A stretch of 64,000 bases of DNA from FEB-7 sp963698265 (lineage in GTDB: Bacteria; Pseudomonadota; Gammaproteobacteria; Burkholderiales; Usitatibacteraceae): contig CAVOQC010000005.1 of assembly GCA_963698265.1 (NCBI GenBank), forward strand, positions 186,001 to 250,000, read 5' to 3'. The translations under genes and the position numbers were made by a program. This document shows, piece after piece, positions 28,148 to 37,345 of the stretch. Position 1 is the first letter of the stretch. Each line of letters begins with the position of its first letter. Below the pieces are notes generated by a model. It saw nothing but the letters and a program-made list of their open reading frames with translations, was not told where the DNA came from and did not search any database.

Positions 28148-30226
28148 TTATGCGGAACGGTTGGGGGTTGGCGCGGAACCTGTAATTTTCAGGGCTTTCA
28201 GGGTTTCGCGCAATCGCCCCGGCTCGTTGAGCGGAGCCATACAAGTAACGCCCTCGCATACCCAGGCGTTGACAGCCGGCCCGGCCGGTTTCGCGAGCGG
28301 CGGCGGCAGCCCCGCCGGCGCGCCGGGAACGAAGAGCACGAGGGCCTCGGGCCGGTAGTCCCGGCGCAGCGCCTCGCGCCACGCGCCGAGGCCCGCTTCC
28401 GGGCCGTTCACGAGGACCGTGGTCGGCGGGCGAAGGGTTTCCTCGAGGGTGGCCAGCAGGCTTCCGAATCCCGCCGGGCTCTTTGCCATGGCCGGCCAGA
28501 AGATCGCGAGCGCCGCCTCGGCGGCCTGCTGGAAGCGCGTTTCGCCTGACAGGAACGCGAGGCGGTTCAGCGCCCAGGCCGCGACCCCGTTGCCCGAGGG
28601 CGTGGCGTTGTCATGCCCGGGCTTGGGCCGGTGGATGAGGCGCTCATGGTCGTGGGAGGTGAAGAAGAACCCGCCGCCGTTCGCGTCCTGGAAGGATTCG
28701 AGGAGGGCGTCCCCGAGGGCCTCGGCCCAGGCGAGGTCGGCCGGGCGGAAATCGGCCTGCAGCACCTCGAGGAGGGCGGCCAACAGGAAGGCGTAGTCGT
28801 CGAGATAGGCGTTCAGGTGCGACTTGCCGTCCTTGTGGGTGGCGAGCAGCCGGTCGTCCTTCCACAGCGTCTCGCGGATGAAGTCGAGCGCGCGGCGGGC
28901 CGAGGCGAGCCAGTCGGGGCGGTCGAAGACGCGCGCGGCATGGGCCATCCCGCCGATCATGAGAGCGTTCCACGAGGTGAGGATCTTGTCGTCGCGGCCC
29001 GGCCGCACGCGCTTTTCGCGCGCCGCGAGGAGCTTCGTGCGGGCCGAGGCGAGGCGCGATCGCGCGGCATCCGGGTCGATGCCGAGCGACGCGGCCACGG
29101 CATCGAGCGGCACGGCGACAACCGGGTTCCAGGCATGGCCCTCGAAGTTCGGGGCGCGGTCGAAGCCGTAGTGCGGGATCGCGACTTCGCCTTCCTCCTT
29201 CGAGAGAGCCGCGCGCACCTCCTCGCGGCTCCAGACGTAGAACCGGCCCTCCTCGCCCTCGGAGTCGGCGTCGAGCGAGGAGTAGTAGCCGCCCTCGGGC
29301 GACTGCATCTCGCGCATCACCCAGGCGGCCGTCTCCTCCGCCGTGCGCGCGAAGAGCGCCTCGCCGGTGATCGCCCAGGCACCGGCGTAGAGGCGCAGGA
29401 GCTGGCCATTGTCGTAGAGCATCTTCTCGAAGTGCGGGATCGCCCAGTCGTCGTCGACGCTGTAGCGCGCGAAGCCGCCGCCCAGCTGGTCGAAGAGGCC
29501 GCCCTGCGCCATCTTCGCGAGCGTGAGCGTGGCCATGGCGAGCGATCGCCCGTCGCCCGTCCTCGCGAAATCGCGCAGGCAGGTCTCGATCGTGTCGGGG
29601 TGCGGAAACTTGGGCGCCCGGCCGAAGCCGCCGCGCTCGCGGTCGAAGTTGCCCTCGTGGAAGGCGATCGCCGCGCGCAGCGGCTCGCCGGAGAAATCGG
29701 AAGCGTGCGCGGCGCCGCGCGGCTGCGTGCGCGAGAGGGCGGCGACGATCTCGCCTCCCTGCGCCTCGATCGCGTCGCGCTTCTCGTCGTAGAAGCCGCG
29801 CACGCGCCGCATGAGATCCACGAATCCCGGCAGGCCGTACTTCGTCTGCCTCGGGAAGTAGGTCCCGCCGAAGAAGGGCACCTGGTCGGGCGAAAGAAAC
29901 ATCGTGAGCGGCCAGCCGCCGCTGCGCTGGGTGAGCATCTGCTGGGCGAGCTGGTAGATCTGGTCGATGTCGGGGCGCTCCTCGCGGTCGACCTTCACGT
30001 TCACGAAGAGATCGTTCATCACCGCCGCCACTTCGGGGTCCTCGAAAGACTCGTGGGCCATCACGTGGCACCAGTGGCAGGCGGAGTAGCCCACGGACAG
30101 CAGGATGGGCCTGCCCGATTCGCGCGCGAGCGCAAGCGCCTCCTCGCCCCACGGATACCAGTCGACGGGGTTTTCCGCGTGCTGCTGGAGGTAGGGGCTG
30201 GTTTCCTGCGCGAGGCGGTTGGCCAT
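28148..30226 (-). CDS. YyaL/DUF255 protein: thioredoxin-like domain plus six-hairpin glycosidase-like domain
   Basis: 692 aa. The N-terminal thioredoxin-like domain opens MANRLAQETSPYLQQHAENP and has the family's YSACHWCHVMAHESFEDPEV with a CxxC pair, then KVDREERPDIDQIYQ. The remaining about 500 residues resemble the (alpha/alpha)6 barrel of N-acylglucosamine epimerase-like folds. This matches the conserved YyaL/spermatogenesis-associated-protein-20 family, whose biochemical role is unsettled. Complete and free of frameshifts. A cytosolic location is likely, as no signal peptide is visible. Confidence 0.92.
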   Translation of the reverse strand: MANRLAQETSPYLQQHAENPVDWYPWGEEALALARESGRPILLSVGYSACHWCHVMAHESFEDPEVAAVMNDLFVNVKVDREERPDIDQIYQLAQQMLTQRSGGWPLTMFLSPDQVPFFGGTYFPRQTKYGLPGFVDLMRRVRGFYDEKRDAIEAQGGEIVAALSRTQPRGAAHASDFSGEPLRAAIAFHEGNFDRERGGFGRAPKFPHPDTIETCLRDFARTGDGRSLAMATLTLAKMAQGGLFDQLGGGFARYSVDDDWAIPHFEKMLYDNGQLLRLYAGAWAITGEALFARTAEETAAWVMREMQSPEGGYYSSLDADSEGEEGRFYVWSREEVRAALSKEEGEVAIPHYGFDRAPNFEGHAWNPVVAVPLDAVAASLGIDPDAARSRLASARTKLLAAREKRVRPGRDDKILTSWNALMIGGMAHAARVFDRPDWLASARRALDFIRETLWKDDRLLATHKDGKSHLNAYLDDYAFLLAALLEVLQADFRPADLAWAEALGDALLESFQDANGGGFFFTSHDHERLIHRPKPGHDNATPSGNGVAAWALNRLAFLSGETRFQQAAEAALAIFWPAMAKSPAGFGSLLATLEETLRPPTTVLVNGPEAGLGAWREALRRDYRPEALVLFVPGAPAGLPPPLAKPAGPAVNAWVCEGVTCMAPLNEPGRLRETLKALKITGSAPTPNRSA

Positions 30227-30277
30227 GCAGGGATGCTACCGCGTTCGCCGCGATGCACGGCCCGGGGGGCGACTGCG

Positions 30278-31162
30278 CTACGCGGCCGGCCGGCGAAACG
30301 GCAGCCGCACCAGCCCCAGGGCGAGCGCGCATCCGGCCAGCACGATCGCGCATCCCGCGAGGCGCCCCGGCGTCACGGGCTCGCCCAGCAGCAGCACGCC
30401 CCAGAAGATGCCGAACACCGGGATGAGGAGCGTGACCATCAGCGCCTTCACGGGCCCCAGGTCCGCGATCAGCCGGTAGTAGAGGATGAAGGCCGCGCCG
30501 GTGCTGAACACGCCAAGGGCGGCAATGCTCGCCCATGCGTGCACCGGAACCGGCGCGGCGAGCGCGGACCATGGCGTGAAGGGCGCAAGCGCCGCCGCGG
30601 CGATGAGGCAACTCACCGCGGAGAGCGCGCTCGAGGGCGCGTCCTTCAGGTGGACTTTCGTAAACACGCTCACCCAGCCGTAGCACGCGCACGCGAGGAG
30701 GGTCAGCATGCAGGCAAGGAGTTCGCCCGCGCTCATCGGCCTCGGCGTCCACCCCAGGAGGATCGCGATGCCGGCGATCGAGAGCGCGATGCCGGAGAGC
30801 TTCTCCACCGTGAGCCGGTCGCGGATCCAGATCGAGGCGACGATCGCCGAGAAGATGGGCGAGGTGGTGTTCAGGATCGCGGCGGTCGAGGCGTCAATCG
30901 TCTTTACCGCCGTGCCGATGAGCCAGAAGGGCGCGGCGACGCCAACCAGCCCGATCACGAGGTAGCCGCGCCAGTGCCGGCGCAGCGCGAAGCTGCGCCG
31001 GGTGAGGACGATGAAGGCGGCGAGCACGAGTCCCCCCGCGAGCGTCCTGCCCTCCACGACCCACTCCGCGCCGACGTGGGGGACGGCCAGGCGCATGAAG
31101 AGGTACGAAGCGCCCCAGAGTGCGCCGAGGGCCGCGAGCCGCGCGAGGTCGGCAGGCCTCAA
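30278..31162 (-). CDS. DMT-superfamily (EamA) transporter
   Basis: About 294 aa with ten membrane helices in two EamA repeats (LAALGALWGASYLFMRLAVP; YGWVSVFTKVHL; FSTGAAFILYYRLIADLGPV; LIPVFGIFWGVLLLGEPVTP). It probably exports a metabolite or amino acid. A TTG start at 31162 overlaps the ogt stop by four bases (TTGA) with GAGGAA nine bases upstream, so it is translated as the third gene of the alkylation-repair unit. Whether that linkage is functional is unclear. Confidence 0.87.
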   Translation of the reverse strand: MRPADLARLAALGALWGASYLFMRLAVPHVGAEWVVEGRTLAGGLVLAAFIVLTRRSFALRRHWRGYLVIGLVGVAAPFWLIGTAVKTIDASTAAILNTTSPIFSAIVASIWIRDRLTVEKLSGIALSIAGIAILLGWTPRPMSAGELLACMLTLLACACYGWVSVFTKVHLKDAPSSALSAVSCLIAAAALAPFTPWSALAAPVPVHAWASIAALGVFSTGAAFILYYRLIADLGPVKALMVTLLIPVFGIFWGVLLLGEPVTPGRLAGCAIVLAGCALALGLVRLPFRRPAA

Positions 31163-31653
31163 GCGGGCGATTCCTCGATGGCACCCTCGAGGACGAGCAG
31201 CCGCTCCTTGCGGCACAGGCCGCCCGCGTAGCCGGTGAGCGCGCCGTCCGCGCCCACGATGCGGTGGCACGGGACGACGAGGGCGAGGGGATTGCGCCCC
31301 GTGGCCGCACCCGCGGCACGCGCCGAACCCGGGGACCCGGCGCGCGCGGCGAGCTCCGCGTACGTGAGCGTCTCACCGAAGGGGACGCGGGCGATCTCCC
31401 GCCACACGCGCAGCTGGAAGGGTGTCCCGCGCGGCGCGAGCGGCAGGTCGAAGCGCCCGCGCTCGCCGGCAAAATACTCGGCGACCTGCGCAGCGCAATC
31501 GCGAAGCGGCTGCCCCGCGGGATCCTCGATCCAGTCCGCGCCGATCGCGGGCGCGTACTTCGCGTCCTCGAAGTCGAGGCCGGCGAGTTGGCCGTCGATG
31601 GCGATGGCGATCATGGCGCCCAGGGGTGTCGAGAGGCGGGCGTAGCGGGTCAT
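31159..31653 (-). CDS. ogt: Methylated-DNA-protein cysteine S-methyltransferase
   Basis: Suicide repair protein (164 aa) that takes the alkyl group from O6-alkylguanine onto its own Cys. The acceptor is in ALVVPCHRIVGADGALTGYA. The upstream helix-turn-helix part is FQLRVWREIARVPFGETLTY with YAELAARAGSPGSARAAGAA. It starts one base after the stop of the Ada-AlkA gene and is clearly in one operon with it. Confidence 0.95.
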   Translation of the reverse strand: MTRYARLSTPLGAMIAIAIDGQLAGLDFEDAKYAPAIGADWIEDPAGQPLRDCAAQVAEYFAGERGRFDLPLAPRGTPFQLRVWREIARVPFGETLTYAELAARAGSPGSARAAGAATGRNPLALVVPCHRIVGADGALTGYAGGLCRKERLLVLEGAIEESPA

Positions 31654-31654
31654 G

Positions 31655-33106
31655 TCATTTTCCTTGGCTAGCGGATTCTAGGGATTTCCACAGGTGCAGC
31701 ACGGCATAGGAGCGCCACGGGCGCCAGGCCTCGGCCGTGGCGAGCGCTCGCCGCCCGTTCGTCTCGCCCAGCGCCTTGAGGACCGCGACGTCGGGGTGCG
31801 GAAAGGCGTCGGGCCACGCGAGCGCGCGCATGGCGATGTAGTGCGCGGTCCACGGGCCGACGCCGGGGATGGCCTCGAGCGCGGCGAGCGTCGCGTCGAC
31901 CGGCGCGTCGGGGTCCAGGCGAAGCACCCCGGCGTCGATGGCACCGGCGAGCGCCACGATGGCGCGGGCGCGCGTAGCGATGATCCCGAGCGCGGCGATG
32001 TCACCGGGCGCCGCCGCGGCGATCCGCGCGGCCGGCGGGAACAGGCGGTCGAGGCCCGCGTGCGGCGTCTCGATCGGTTCTCCGAAGGCGCGGGCGAAGC
32101 GGCCCGCGATCGTGGTCGCGGCCGCCACCGTCACCTGCTGCCCGAGGATCGCGCGCACCGCGATCTCGAAGCCGTCGACGGCGCCGGGAAGGCGAAGACC
32201 CGGGTGGGCCGCGGCGAGCGGGCCCAGCGCGCCCGCGATCTCGTCGGGACGGCAGGCGAGATCCAGGAGCGGCTTCACGCGCGCGAGCAGAGTCGGCACC
32301 GCGCCCGCGAGGGACGCGCTCGCCGTCACGCGCAGCGCCGCCTTGCGGGGCGAGGCCGCCACCTCGATCCATCCGGCGTGAGTCTTGCCTGCGCGTTCCA
32401 GCCGGATCGTCCGCCGGTAGCGGCGCGCGTCGACCGCCTCGACGCCGGCCACCGCGCGGCGGCCGAGGAAGGCGAGCATCGCGGGCCAGTCGTAGGGCGG
32501 GCGGTAGGCGAGGTCGAAGGCCATGCGGTCGGCGTCGGCGCGGGCCGGCGCGGACCGACGCAACCCGCCCGGCGTCATGCGGTAACGCGTGCGGAAGAGA
32601 TCGTTGAAGCGGCGCAGGCTTGAGAAACCGCTCGCCATCGCCACTTCGAGGACGGGCAGCGCGGTGTCGGTGAGGAGCCGCTTGGCGAGCAGAAGGCGCT
32701 GCGTCTGCGCGTAGTCCACGGGCGAGACGCCGAACTCCTGCTGGAAGACGCGGCGCAGGTGGCGGTCGGTGACGCCCAGGGCGGCGGCGACACCCGCGAG
32801 GCTCGCGTCCTCCAGCCCCCCGTCCTCGATCATCCCCGCGGCCGATTGCGCGAGGCGCCGGTTCGCATCGACCGCGGCATAGCCGGGCGCGAGTTCGGGC
32901 CGGCAGCGCAGGCAAGGGCGGAAGCCGCCGGCCTCGGCGGCCGCCGCACTCGGAAAGTAGCGGCAGTTGCGCGCGAGCGGCGTCTTCGCCGTGCACACCG
33001 GGCGGCAGTAGATGCCGGTGGTGCCCACGCCCACGAAGAAGCGCCCGTCGAAGCGGGAGTCGTGGGTGCGCAGGGCCCGGTAGCACTGGTCTGGGTCGAG
33101 ATGCAT
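31655..33106 (-). CDS. Ada-type methylphosphotriester sensor / AraC regulator fused to AlkA glycosylase
   Basis: 483 aa with three parts. First, an Ada N-terminal zinc domain with four Cys (TGIYCRPVC and FRPCLRCRPE) that takes methyl groups from DNA phosphotriesters and so senses alkylation. Second, an AraC helix-turn-helix (LAGVAAALGVTDRHLRRVFQ; EVAMASGFSSLRRFNDLFRT). Third, the AlkA 3-methyladenine glycosylase with helix-hairpin-helix LEAIPGVGPWTAHYIAMRAL and catalytic Asp probably in DAFPHPD. The Ada acceptor domain for O6-methylguanine is missing here and is supplied by the adjoining ogt gene. It should act as its own inducer. Confidence 0.94.
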   Translation of the reverse strand: MHLDPDQCYRALRTHDSRFDGRFFVGVGTTGIYCRPVCTAKTPLARNCRYFPSAAAAEAGGFRPCLRCRPELAPGYAAVDANRRLAQSAAGMIEDGGLEDASLAGVAAALGVTDRHLRRVFQQEFGVSPVDYAQTQRLLLAKRLLTDTALPVLEVAMASGFSSLRRFNDLFRTRYRMTPGGLRRSAPARADADRMAFDLAYRPPYDWPAMLAFLGRRAVAGVEAVDARRYRRTIRLERAGKTHAGWIEVAASPRKAALRVTASASLAGAVPTLLARVKPLLDLACRPDEIAGALGPLAAAHPGLRLPGAVDGFEIAVRAILGQQVTVAAATTIAGRFARAFGEPIETPHAGLDRLFPPAARIAAAAPGDIAALGIIATRARAIVALAGAIDAGVLRLDPDAPVDATLAALEAIPGVGPWTAHYIAMRALAWPDAFPHPDVAVLKALGETNGRRALATAEAWRPWRSYAVLHLWKSLESASQGK

Positions 33107-33111
33107 GGGCG

Positions 33112-33117
33112 CATTAT
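33112..33117 (-). promoter_or_regulatory. GATAAT -10 element immediately before the Ada-AlkA start
   Basis: GATAAT ends six bases before ATG 33106, so the mRNA would be leaderless or nearly so. A mirror-image CATAAT (33170-33175) lies seven bases before the divergent TfoX ATG. Confidence 0.35.
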
Positions 33118-33181
33118 CCGCCGCCTCCCCCGGGCCCGCTCGCCGTTTTCGGACATCGTATCCGGCCGCCATAATGGCCTG

Positions 33182-33649
33182 ATGGCGAAAAAGAGCGAGT
33201 TCGTGGAACACGTCGTCGAGACGATGCGCGCCTTCGGTGCGGTCGAGGCGAAGGCCATGTTCGGCGGCTGGGGGCTCTACCACCGCGGCGCCTTCTTCGC
33301 GCTCGTGGCCTACGACATGCTCTACCTGAAAGTCGATCCGGGCAACCGCGCGCGCTTCGAGGCCGAGGGGCTGGAGCCCTTCGTGTTCGAGGCGAAGGAC
33401 GGAAAGAAGACGGCGATGTCCTACCGGCAGGCGCCCGACGAGGCGCTCGAGAACCCGGCGGTGATGGCCGAATGGGCGCGCCTCGGCTACGGGGCGGCGT
33501 TGCGCGCGGCCGCCGCGAAGCAGAAGCGCCCGAAGGCCGGGAATGCGGGGGGACCGAAGACCGCGGTGGCGAAGGCTCCGAAAGCCAGGTCGAAAACGAA
33601 AGCCAAGCCGAAAGCGAAATCGAAGCCGGGAACGAAACCGGCCCGCTAG
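33182..33649 (+). CDS. TfoX/Sxy N-terminal domain protein with basic tail
   Basis: 155 aa. Residues 1-105 match the TfoX N-terminal domain (FVEHVVETMRAFGAVEAKAM, FGGWGLYHRGAFFALVAYDM). The last 50 residues are a Lys/Ala/Pro tail (KAPKARSKTKAKPKAKSKPG) like histone H1-type or KID-rich tails, which suggests nucleic-acid binding. The TfoX C-terminal domain is absent. TfoX proteins promote competence gene expression in some gamma-proteobacteria; that role is not established for single-domain forms. Its end overlaps the convergent OsmC gene by four bases. Confidence 0.85.
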   Translation: MAKKSEFVEHVVETMRAFGAVEAKAMFGGWGLYHRGAFFALVAYDMLYLKVDPGNRARFEAEGLEPFVFEAKDGKKTAMSYRQAPDEALENPAVMAEWARLGYGAALRAAAAKQKRPKAGNAGGPKTAVAKAPKARSKTKAKPKAKSKPGTKPAR

Positions 33650-34119
33650 GCTTCGACGATCTCCGGCGCGTTCGTGACGGGGAAGTTCACCGAGTTCGCC
33701 ACGAAGCAGTGCTCGTGCGCCTTCGCGTGCATCGCGCGCGCGTCGGCGAGATCCGTTCCGCGGGCCACCGTCACCCGGGGCCGGAGTTCTGCCGAGACGA
33801 TCTTCATCTTCCCCGTGGCCGGGTCCTTCGCCAGCGTGGCGGTGGCGCGGTCCTCGTAGGCGAGCACGGCCATCTTTTTCTTCGCGGCGACCGCGAGGTA
33901 GGTGAGCATGTGGCAGTGCGCGAGCGCGAGCGTGACCAGCTCCTCGGGGTTGTAGCGCGAGGCGTCGCCGCCGAAGACGGTCGGCGACGACCCGGGCACC
34001 GGCGGATGGCCGGGACTGCCGAGTTCGGCATTGCGCGAGAACGCCGGGTCGGGCGGCAGCTTCTGCGCGGGATCGGCGGGCCAGCGGACGGTCGCCTCGA
34101 ACGTGTGGGTGTCGCTCAC
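33646..34119 (-). CDS. OsmC family thiol peroxidase-like protein
   Basis: 157-aa OsmC/Ohr-type protein. The two reactive Cys are in LAHCHMLTYLAVAAK and HEHCFVANSVNFPV. These proteins reduce organic peroxides or act in osmotic/oxidative stress; the subfamily is that of short OsmC-like proteins rather than Ohr. It follows the MFS gene by 12 bases on the same strand. Confidence 0.9.
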   Translation of the reverse strand: MSDTHTFEATVRWPADPAQKLPPDPAFSRNAELGSPGHPPVPGSSPTVFGGDASRYNPEELVTLALAHCHMLTYLAVAAKKKMAVLAYEDRATATLAKDPATGKMKIVSAELRPRVTVARGTDLADARAMHAKAHEHCFVANSVNFPVTNAPEIVEA

Positions 34120-34131
34120 GGGAAGTCTCCT

Positions 34132-35313
34132 TCAGGAAAGTGCGGGGGTCGCGCGCCGGCGCAGGGCCAGCCAAAGCGCCGCCGATCCCGCGATCACGAG
34201 AAACGGAAGCGCCACGTAGTTCAGCGTGTTCCACCCGGCGGCGTTCACCAGCACCCCGGAGGTGAAGGACGAAGTGGCCGTGGTGCAGAAGACGAGGATC
34301 TCGTTCGCGCCCTGGGTTTTCGCCTTCTCGGCCGGGCGGTAGGCTTCCGTGAGCAGCGTCGTGCCGCCCACGTACATGAAGTTCCAGCCCACGCCGAGGA
34401 GCACCAGCGACCACCAGAAGTGGGTGACGAGCTGGCCCGAGAGCGCGATCGCCACGCAGGCGAACATCGCCGCCACGCCCGCCATCATCACGTTCAGCAC
34501 GCCGAAGCGGTGGATGAGCGAGCCCGTGAAGAAGCTCGGGCCGAACATCGCGATCACGTGCGCGGAGATCACGCTCGCCGCGGCCGCGTAGGGATGCCCG
34601 CAGAAGCCCATGGCGAGCGGCGTCGAGGTCATGAGGAGATTCATCACGCCGTAGCCCAGCGCGCCCACGACGACGGCGACGACGAAGACGGGCTGCGCCA
34701 TGATCTCCTTCAGGGGCCGGGAGGCGCCGTGGGCTTCGTCGCCCTTCGGGTCGGGGATGCGCAGGCCGGAAAGGATCGCCATGGTCACGAGGCAGAAGCC
34801 GATGAGTGAGGCGTAGGAGGCGAGGAAGGTCGGCTGCACGAGGTCCCTCGTCAGCTTGCTCATCTCCGGGCCGATGATGCCGCCCACGAGGCCGCCGGCC
34901 ATCACCAGCGAGATGGCCCTCGCCTTCCACGGGAGCGGTGAGGCGTCGGCGGCCGCGAACCGGTAGTACTGACCAAAGGCGTTGTAGGCGCCCAGCACCA
35001 GCGTGCCGGCGACGAGCGTCCAGAAGCTCGACAGGTAGATGCCCAGGGTGGCGATCGCCCCGCCCGCGATGCCGAAGGCGGTGCCGGTGAGGAAGCCGTT
35101 GCGCCGGCCGACCCTCTTCATCCACAGCGACGCGGGGAAGGTCGCCAGCGCCGCGCCCACCACGTAGCCGGTCACCGGAAGCGTGGCGAGCACCTTGTTG
35201 TCGGCGAGCGCGAATCCCGCCAGCCCGTTGAGCGCGATCAGCGTGACGTTGTTGGTGAAGAGCAGCGCCTGGCAGCAGGCGAGCAGGAAGATGTTGCGGC
35301 GGGCGTGTTCCAT
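34132..35313 (-). CDS. Major facilitator superfamily transporter
   Basis: 393 aa, 12 predicted membrane helices in two halves. The loop 2-3 region is LWMKRVGRRNGFLTGTAFGI, close to the MFS GxxxDRxGRR motif. The C half has MYVGGTTLLTEAYRPAEKAK. The substrate cannot be told. Upstream of the OsmC gene and probably co-transcribed with it. Upstream lies the divergent aldo/keto reductase. Confidence 0.88.
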   Translation of the reverse strand: MEHARRNIFLLACCQALLFTNNVTLIALNGLAGFALADNKVLATLPVTGYVVGAALATFPASLWMKRVGRRNGFLTGTAFGIAGGAIATLGIYLSSFWTLVAGTLVLGAYNAFGQYYRFAAADASPLPWKARAISLVMAGGLVGGIIGPEMSKLTRDLVQPTFLASYASLIGFCLVTMAILSGLRIPDPKGDEAHGASRPLKEIMAQPVFVVAVVVGALGYGVMNLLMTSTPLAMGFCGHPYAAAASVISAHVIAMFGPSFFTGSLIHRFGVLNVMMAGVAAMFACVAIALSGQLVTHFWWSLVLLGVGWNFMYVGGTTLLTEAYRPAEKAKTQGANEILVFCTTATSSFTSGVLVNAAGWNTLNYVALPFLVIAGSAALWLALRRRATPALS

Positions 35314-35450
35314 CAGCGCATTCTAATGCACCGTCGTGCCGCGGGCCTGCGGCGGCAACGGCGAATCCGCGGCGCATGGCCGGCTCCGGAAGCCGTCGCG
35401 GGTTTACGCGATAATGACGGCTTCCCCTCGACTTCCCCGCGCGAACCACG

Positions 35451-36422
35451 ATGAACTACAGACGACTCGGCCGATCCGGCCTCAAGGTAAGCGAGCTTTC
35501 CTTCGGCTCGTGGGTGACCTACGGCAACCAGCTCGACGCGAAATCCGCGGGCGAGTGCATGGCCGCGGCCTGGGACCTGGGCGTCAACTTCTTCGACAAC
35601 GCCGAGATCTACGCGGCGGGCGAGAGCGAACGCATCATGGGCGAGGTGCTGAAGAAGCTCGCCTGGCCGCGCCTGAAGTACATCGTGTCCACCAAGTTCT
35701 TCTGGGGCATCGCCGACGGCCCGAACGCGAAGAACACGTTGAACCGCAAGTACCTGATGCAGGCGATCGACGGGTCGCTCAAGCGTCTGCAGCTCGACCA
35801 CGTGGATCTCGTCTACTGCCACCGCCCCGACCCCGAGACACCCATCGAGGAGACGGTGTGGGCGATGCACGACATGATCCGCCAGGGCAAGGCGCTCTAC
35901 TGGGGAACCTCCGAGTGGAGCGCCTCGGAAATCATGGCCGCCTGGCAGATCGCCGAGCGCCACCACCTCGCCAAGCCGGTCGTGGAACAGCCGCAATACA
36001 ACCTCTTCCACAGGAAGCGCGTGGAGGCGGAGTACCGCCACCTCTACACCGACGCCGGGATCGGGCTCACCACCTGGAGCCCGCTCGCCTCCGGGCTGCT
36101 CACCGGCAAGTACCGCGAAGGCGTGCCGCAGGACAGCCGCGGCGCCATCGCCCGCATGGCCTTCCTCGTCCCGGAACTCACCGACGCGAAGCGAAACGCC
36201 GCGGTGCAGGAGCTCGCCTTCGTCGCGAAGGAGCTGGGGTGCACGCTCGCGCAGTTCGCGATCGCCTGGTGCGCCCGCAACCCGCACGTGTCCTCGGTCA
36301 TCACCGGCGCCTCGCGCGTGGAGCAGGTGAAGGAGAACCTGCGGGCGAGCGAGTTCATCGCGAAGATCACCCCGCCGATGCTCGACCGGGTCGAGCAGAT
36401 AGTCGCGGGCAACTGCGACTAG
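35451..36422 (+). CDS. Aldo/keto reductase, voltage-gated K+ channel beta-subunit type
   Basis: 323-aa NADPH-dependent reductase with an (alpha/beta)8 barrel: RRLGRSGLKVSELSFGSWVT, catalytic Asp/Tyr in NFFDNAEIYAAGESERIMG, Lys in YIVSTKFFW, His in DLVYCHRPDP. The C-terminal NADP-binding stretch SSVITGASRVEQVKENL is present. The family has broad carbonyl substrates. A GATAAT box (35410-35415) 36 bases upstream is a likely -10. Followed 73 bases later by the FAA hydrolase gene. Confidence 0.93.
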   Translation: MNYRRLGRSGLKVSELSFGSWVTYGNQLDAKSAGECMAAAWDLGVNFFDNAEIYAAGESERIMGEVLKKLAWPRLKYIVSTKFFWGIADGPNAKNTLNRKYLMQAIDGSLKRLQLDHVDLVYCHRPDPETPIEETVWAMHDMIRQGKALYWGTSEWSASEIMAAWQIAERHHLAKPVVEQPQYNLFHRKRVEAEYRHLYTDAGIGLTTWSPLASGLLTGKYREGVPQDSRGAIARMAFLVPELTDAKRNAAVQELAFVAKELGCTLAQFAIAWCARNPHVSSVITGASRVEQVKENLRASEFIAKITPPMLDRVEQIVAGNCD

Positions 36423-36495
36423 CAACCGCGCAGCCCCCGCCCTCGGGCGGAGGCTGCCACCCCAGACGCCGCGCGCACTCCCGGAGAAACACGCC

Positions 36496-37263
36496 ATGAC
36501 CCGCTGGATCCGCTTCGAACACGAGGGGCGCGCGCAGTTCGGCGCGCTGGAGGGCGACACCATCGCCGTGCACGAGGGCGATCTCTTCGCATCGCCGCGC
36601 GCCACGGGCGCGAGCGTGCCGCTCGCCACGGTGAAGCTCCTCACGCCCTGCGCGCCCACGAAGATGGTGGCGCTCTGGAACAACTACCGCGCGCTTGCCG
36701 AGAAGCTCGGCCAGGCCGTCCCGCCGGAGCCGCTGTGGTTCATGAAGGCGCCGAGCTCCTTCCATCCGGGCGGGCAGCCGATCCGCGTGCCGGCGTCCTA
36801 CGCGGGCAAGGTGATCTACGAAGGCGAGCTGGGCATCGTGATCGGCAAGCGCACGGCGGGCGTCTCCGAGGCGGATGCGCCCGCGCACATCTTCGGCTAC
36901 ACGTGCATCAACGACGTGACGGCCGTGGAGCTGCTCAAGAAGGACGCGAGCTTCGACCAGTGGTCGCGCTCGAAGAGCTTCGACACCTTCGGCGTCTTCG
37001 GGCCGGTGATCGCCACGGGGCTCGACCCTGCGAAGCTCGTCGTTCGCACCGTGTTGAACGGCCAGGAGCGGCAGGACTACCCCTGCGCGGACATGTTCTT
37101 CCCGCCCGCGAGGCTGGTTTCGCTCATCTCCCAGGACCTGACCCTCGAGCCCGGCGACGTGATCGCCTGCGGAACCTCGGTGGGCGTGGGCTCCATGAAG
37201 CCCGGCAGCGACGTCGTGGTGTCGATCGAGGGGATCGGGGAGCTCGCCAACCGGTTCGAATAG
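36496..37263 (+). CDS. Fumarylacetoacetate hydrolase family protein
   Basis: 255 aa. Typical metal-binding Glu motif VIYEGELGIVIGKR, FGYTCINDVTAVELLKKDAS, then ACGTSVGVGSMKPGSDVVVS. Members hydrolyse or decarboxylate beta-diketo acids in aromatic-acid degradation (for example hydroxyhepta-dienedioate isomerase or acylpyruvase). The exact reaction cannot be set from the sequence. GGAGAA seven bases before ATG. Downstream of the aldo/keto reductase. Confidence 0.92.
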   Translation: MTRWIRFEHEGRAQFGALEGDTIAVHEGDLFASPRATGASVPLATVKLLTPCAPTKMVALWNNYRALAEKLGQAVPPEPLWFMKAPSSFHPGGQPIRVPASYAGKVIYEGELGIVIGKRTAGVSEADAPAHIFGYTCINDVTAVELLKKDASFDQWSRSKSFDTFGVFGPVIATGLDPAKLVVRTVLNGQERQDYPCADMFFPPARLVSLISQDLTLEPGDVIACGTSVGVGSMKPGSDVVVSIEGIGELANRFE

Positions 37264-37345
37264 CGGCGCCGGGCCGACCTTGAGGCCCGGGTCGTCGACC
37301 TGCGCCGTGGGGATCGCCGAACGGTCGGGCGGAAGCTTGAGGCCC

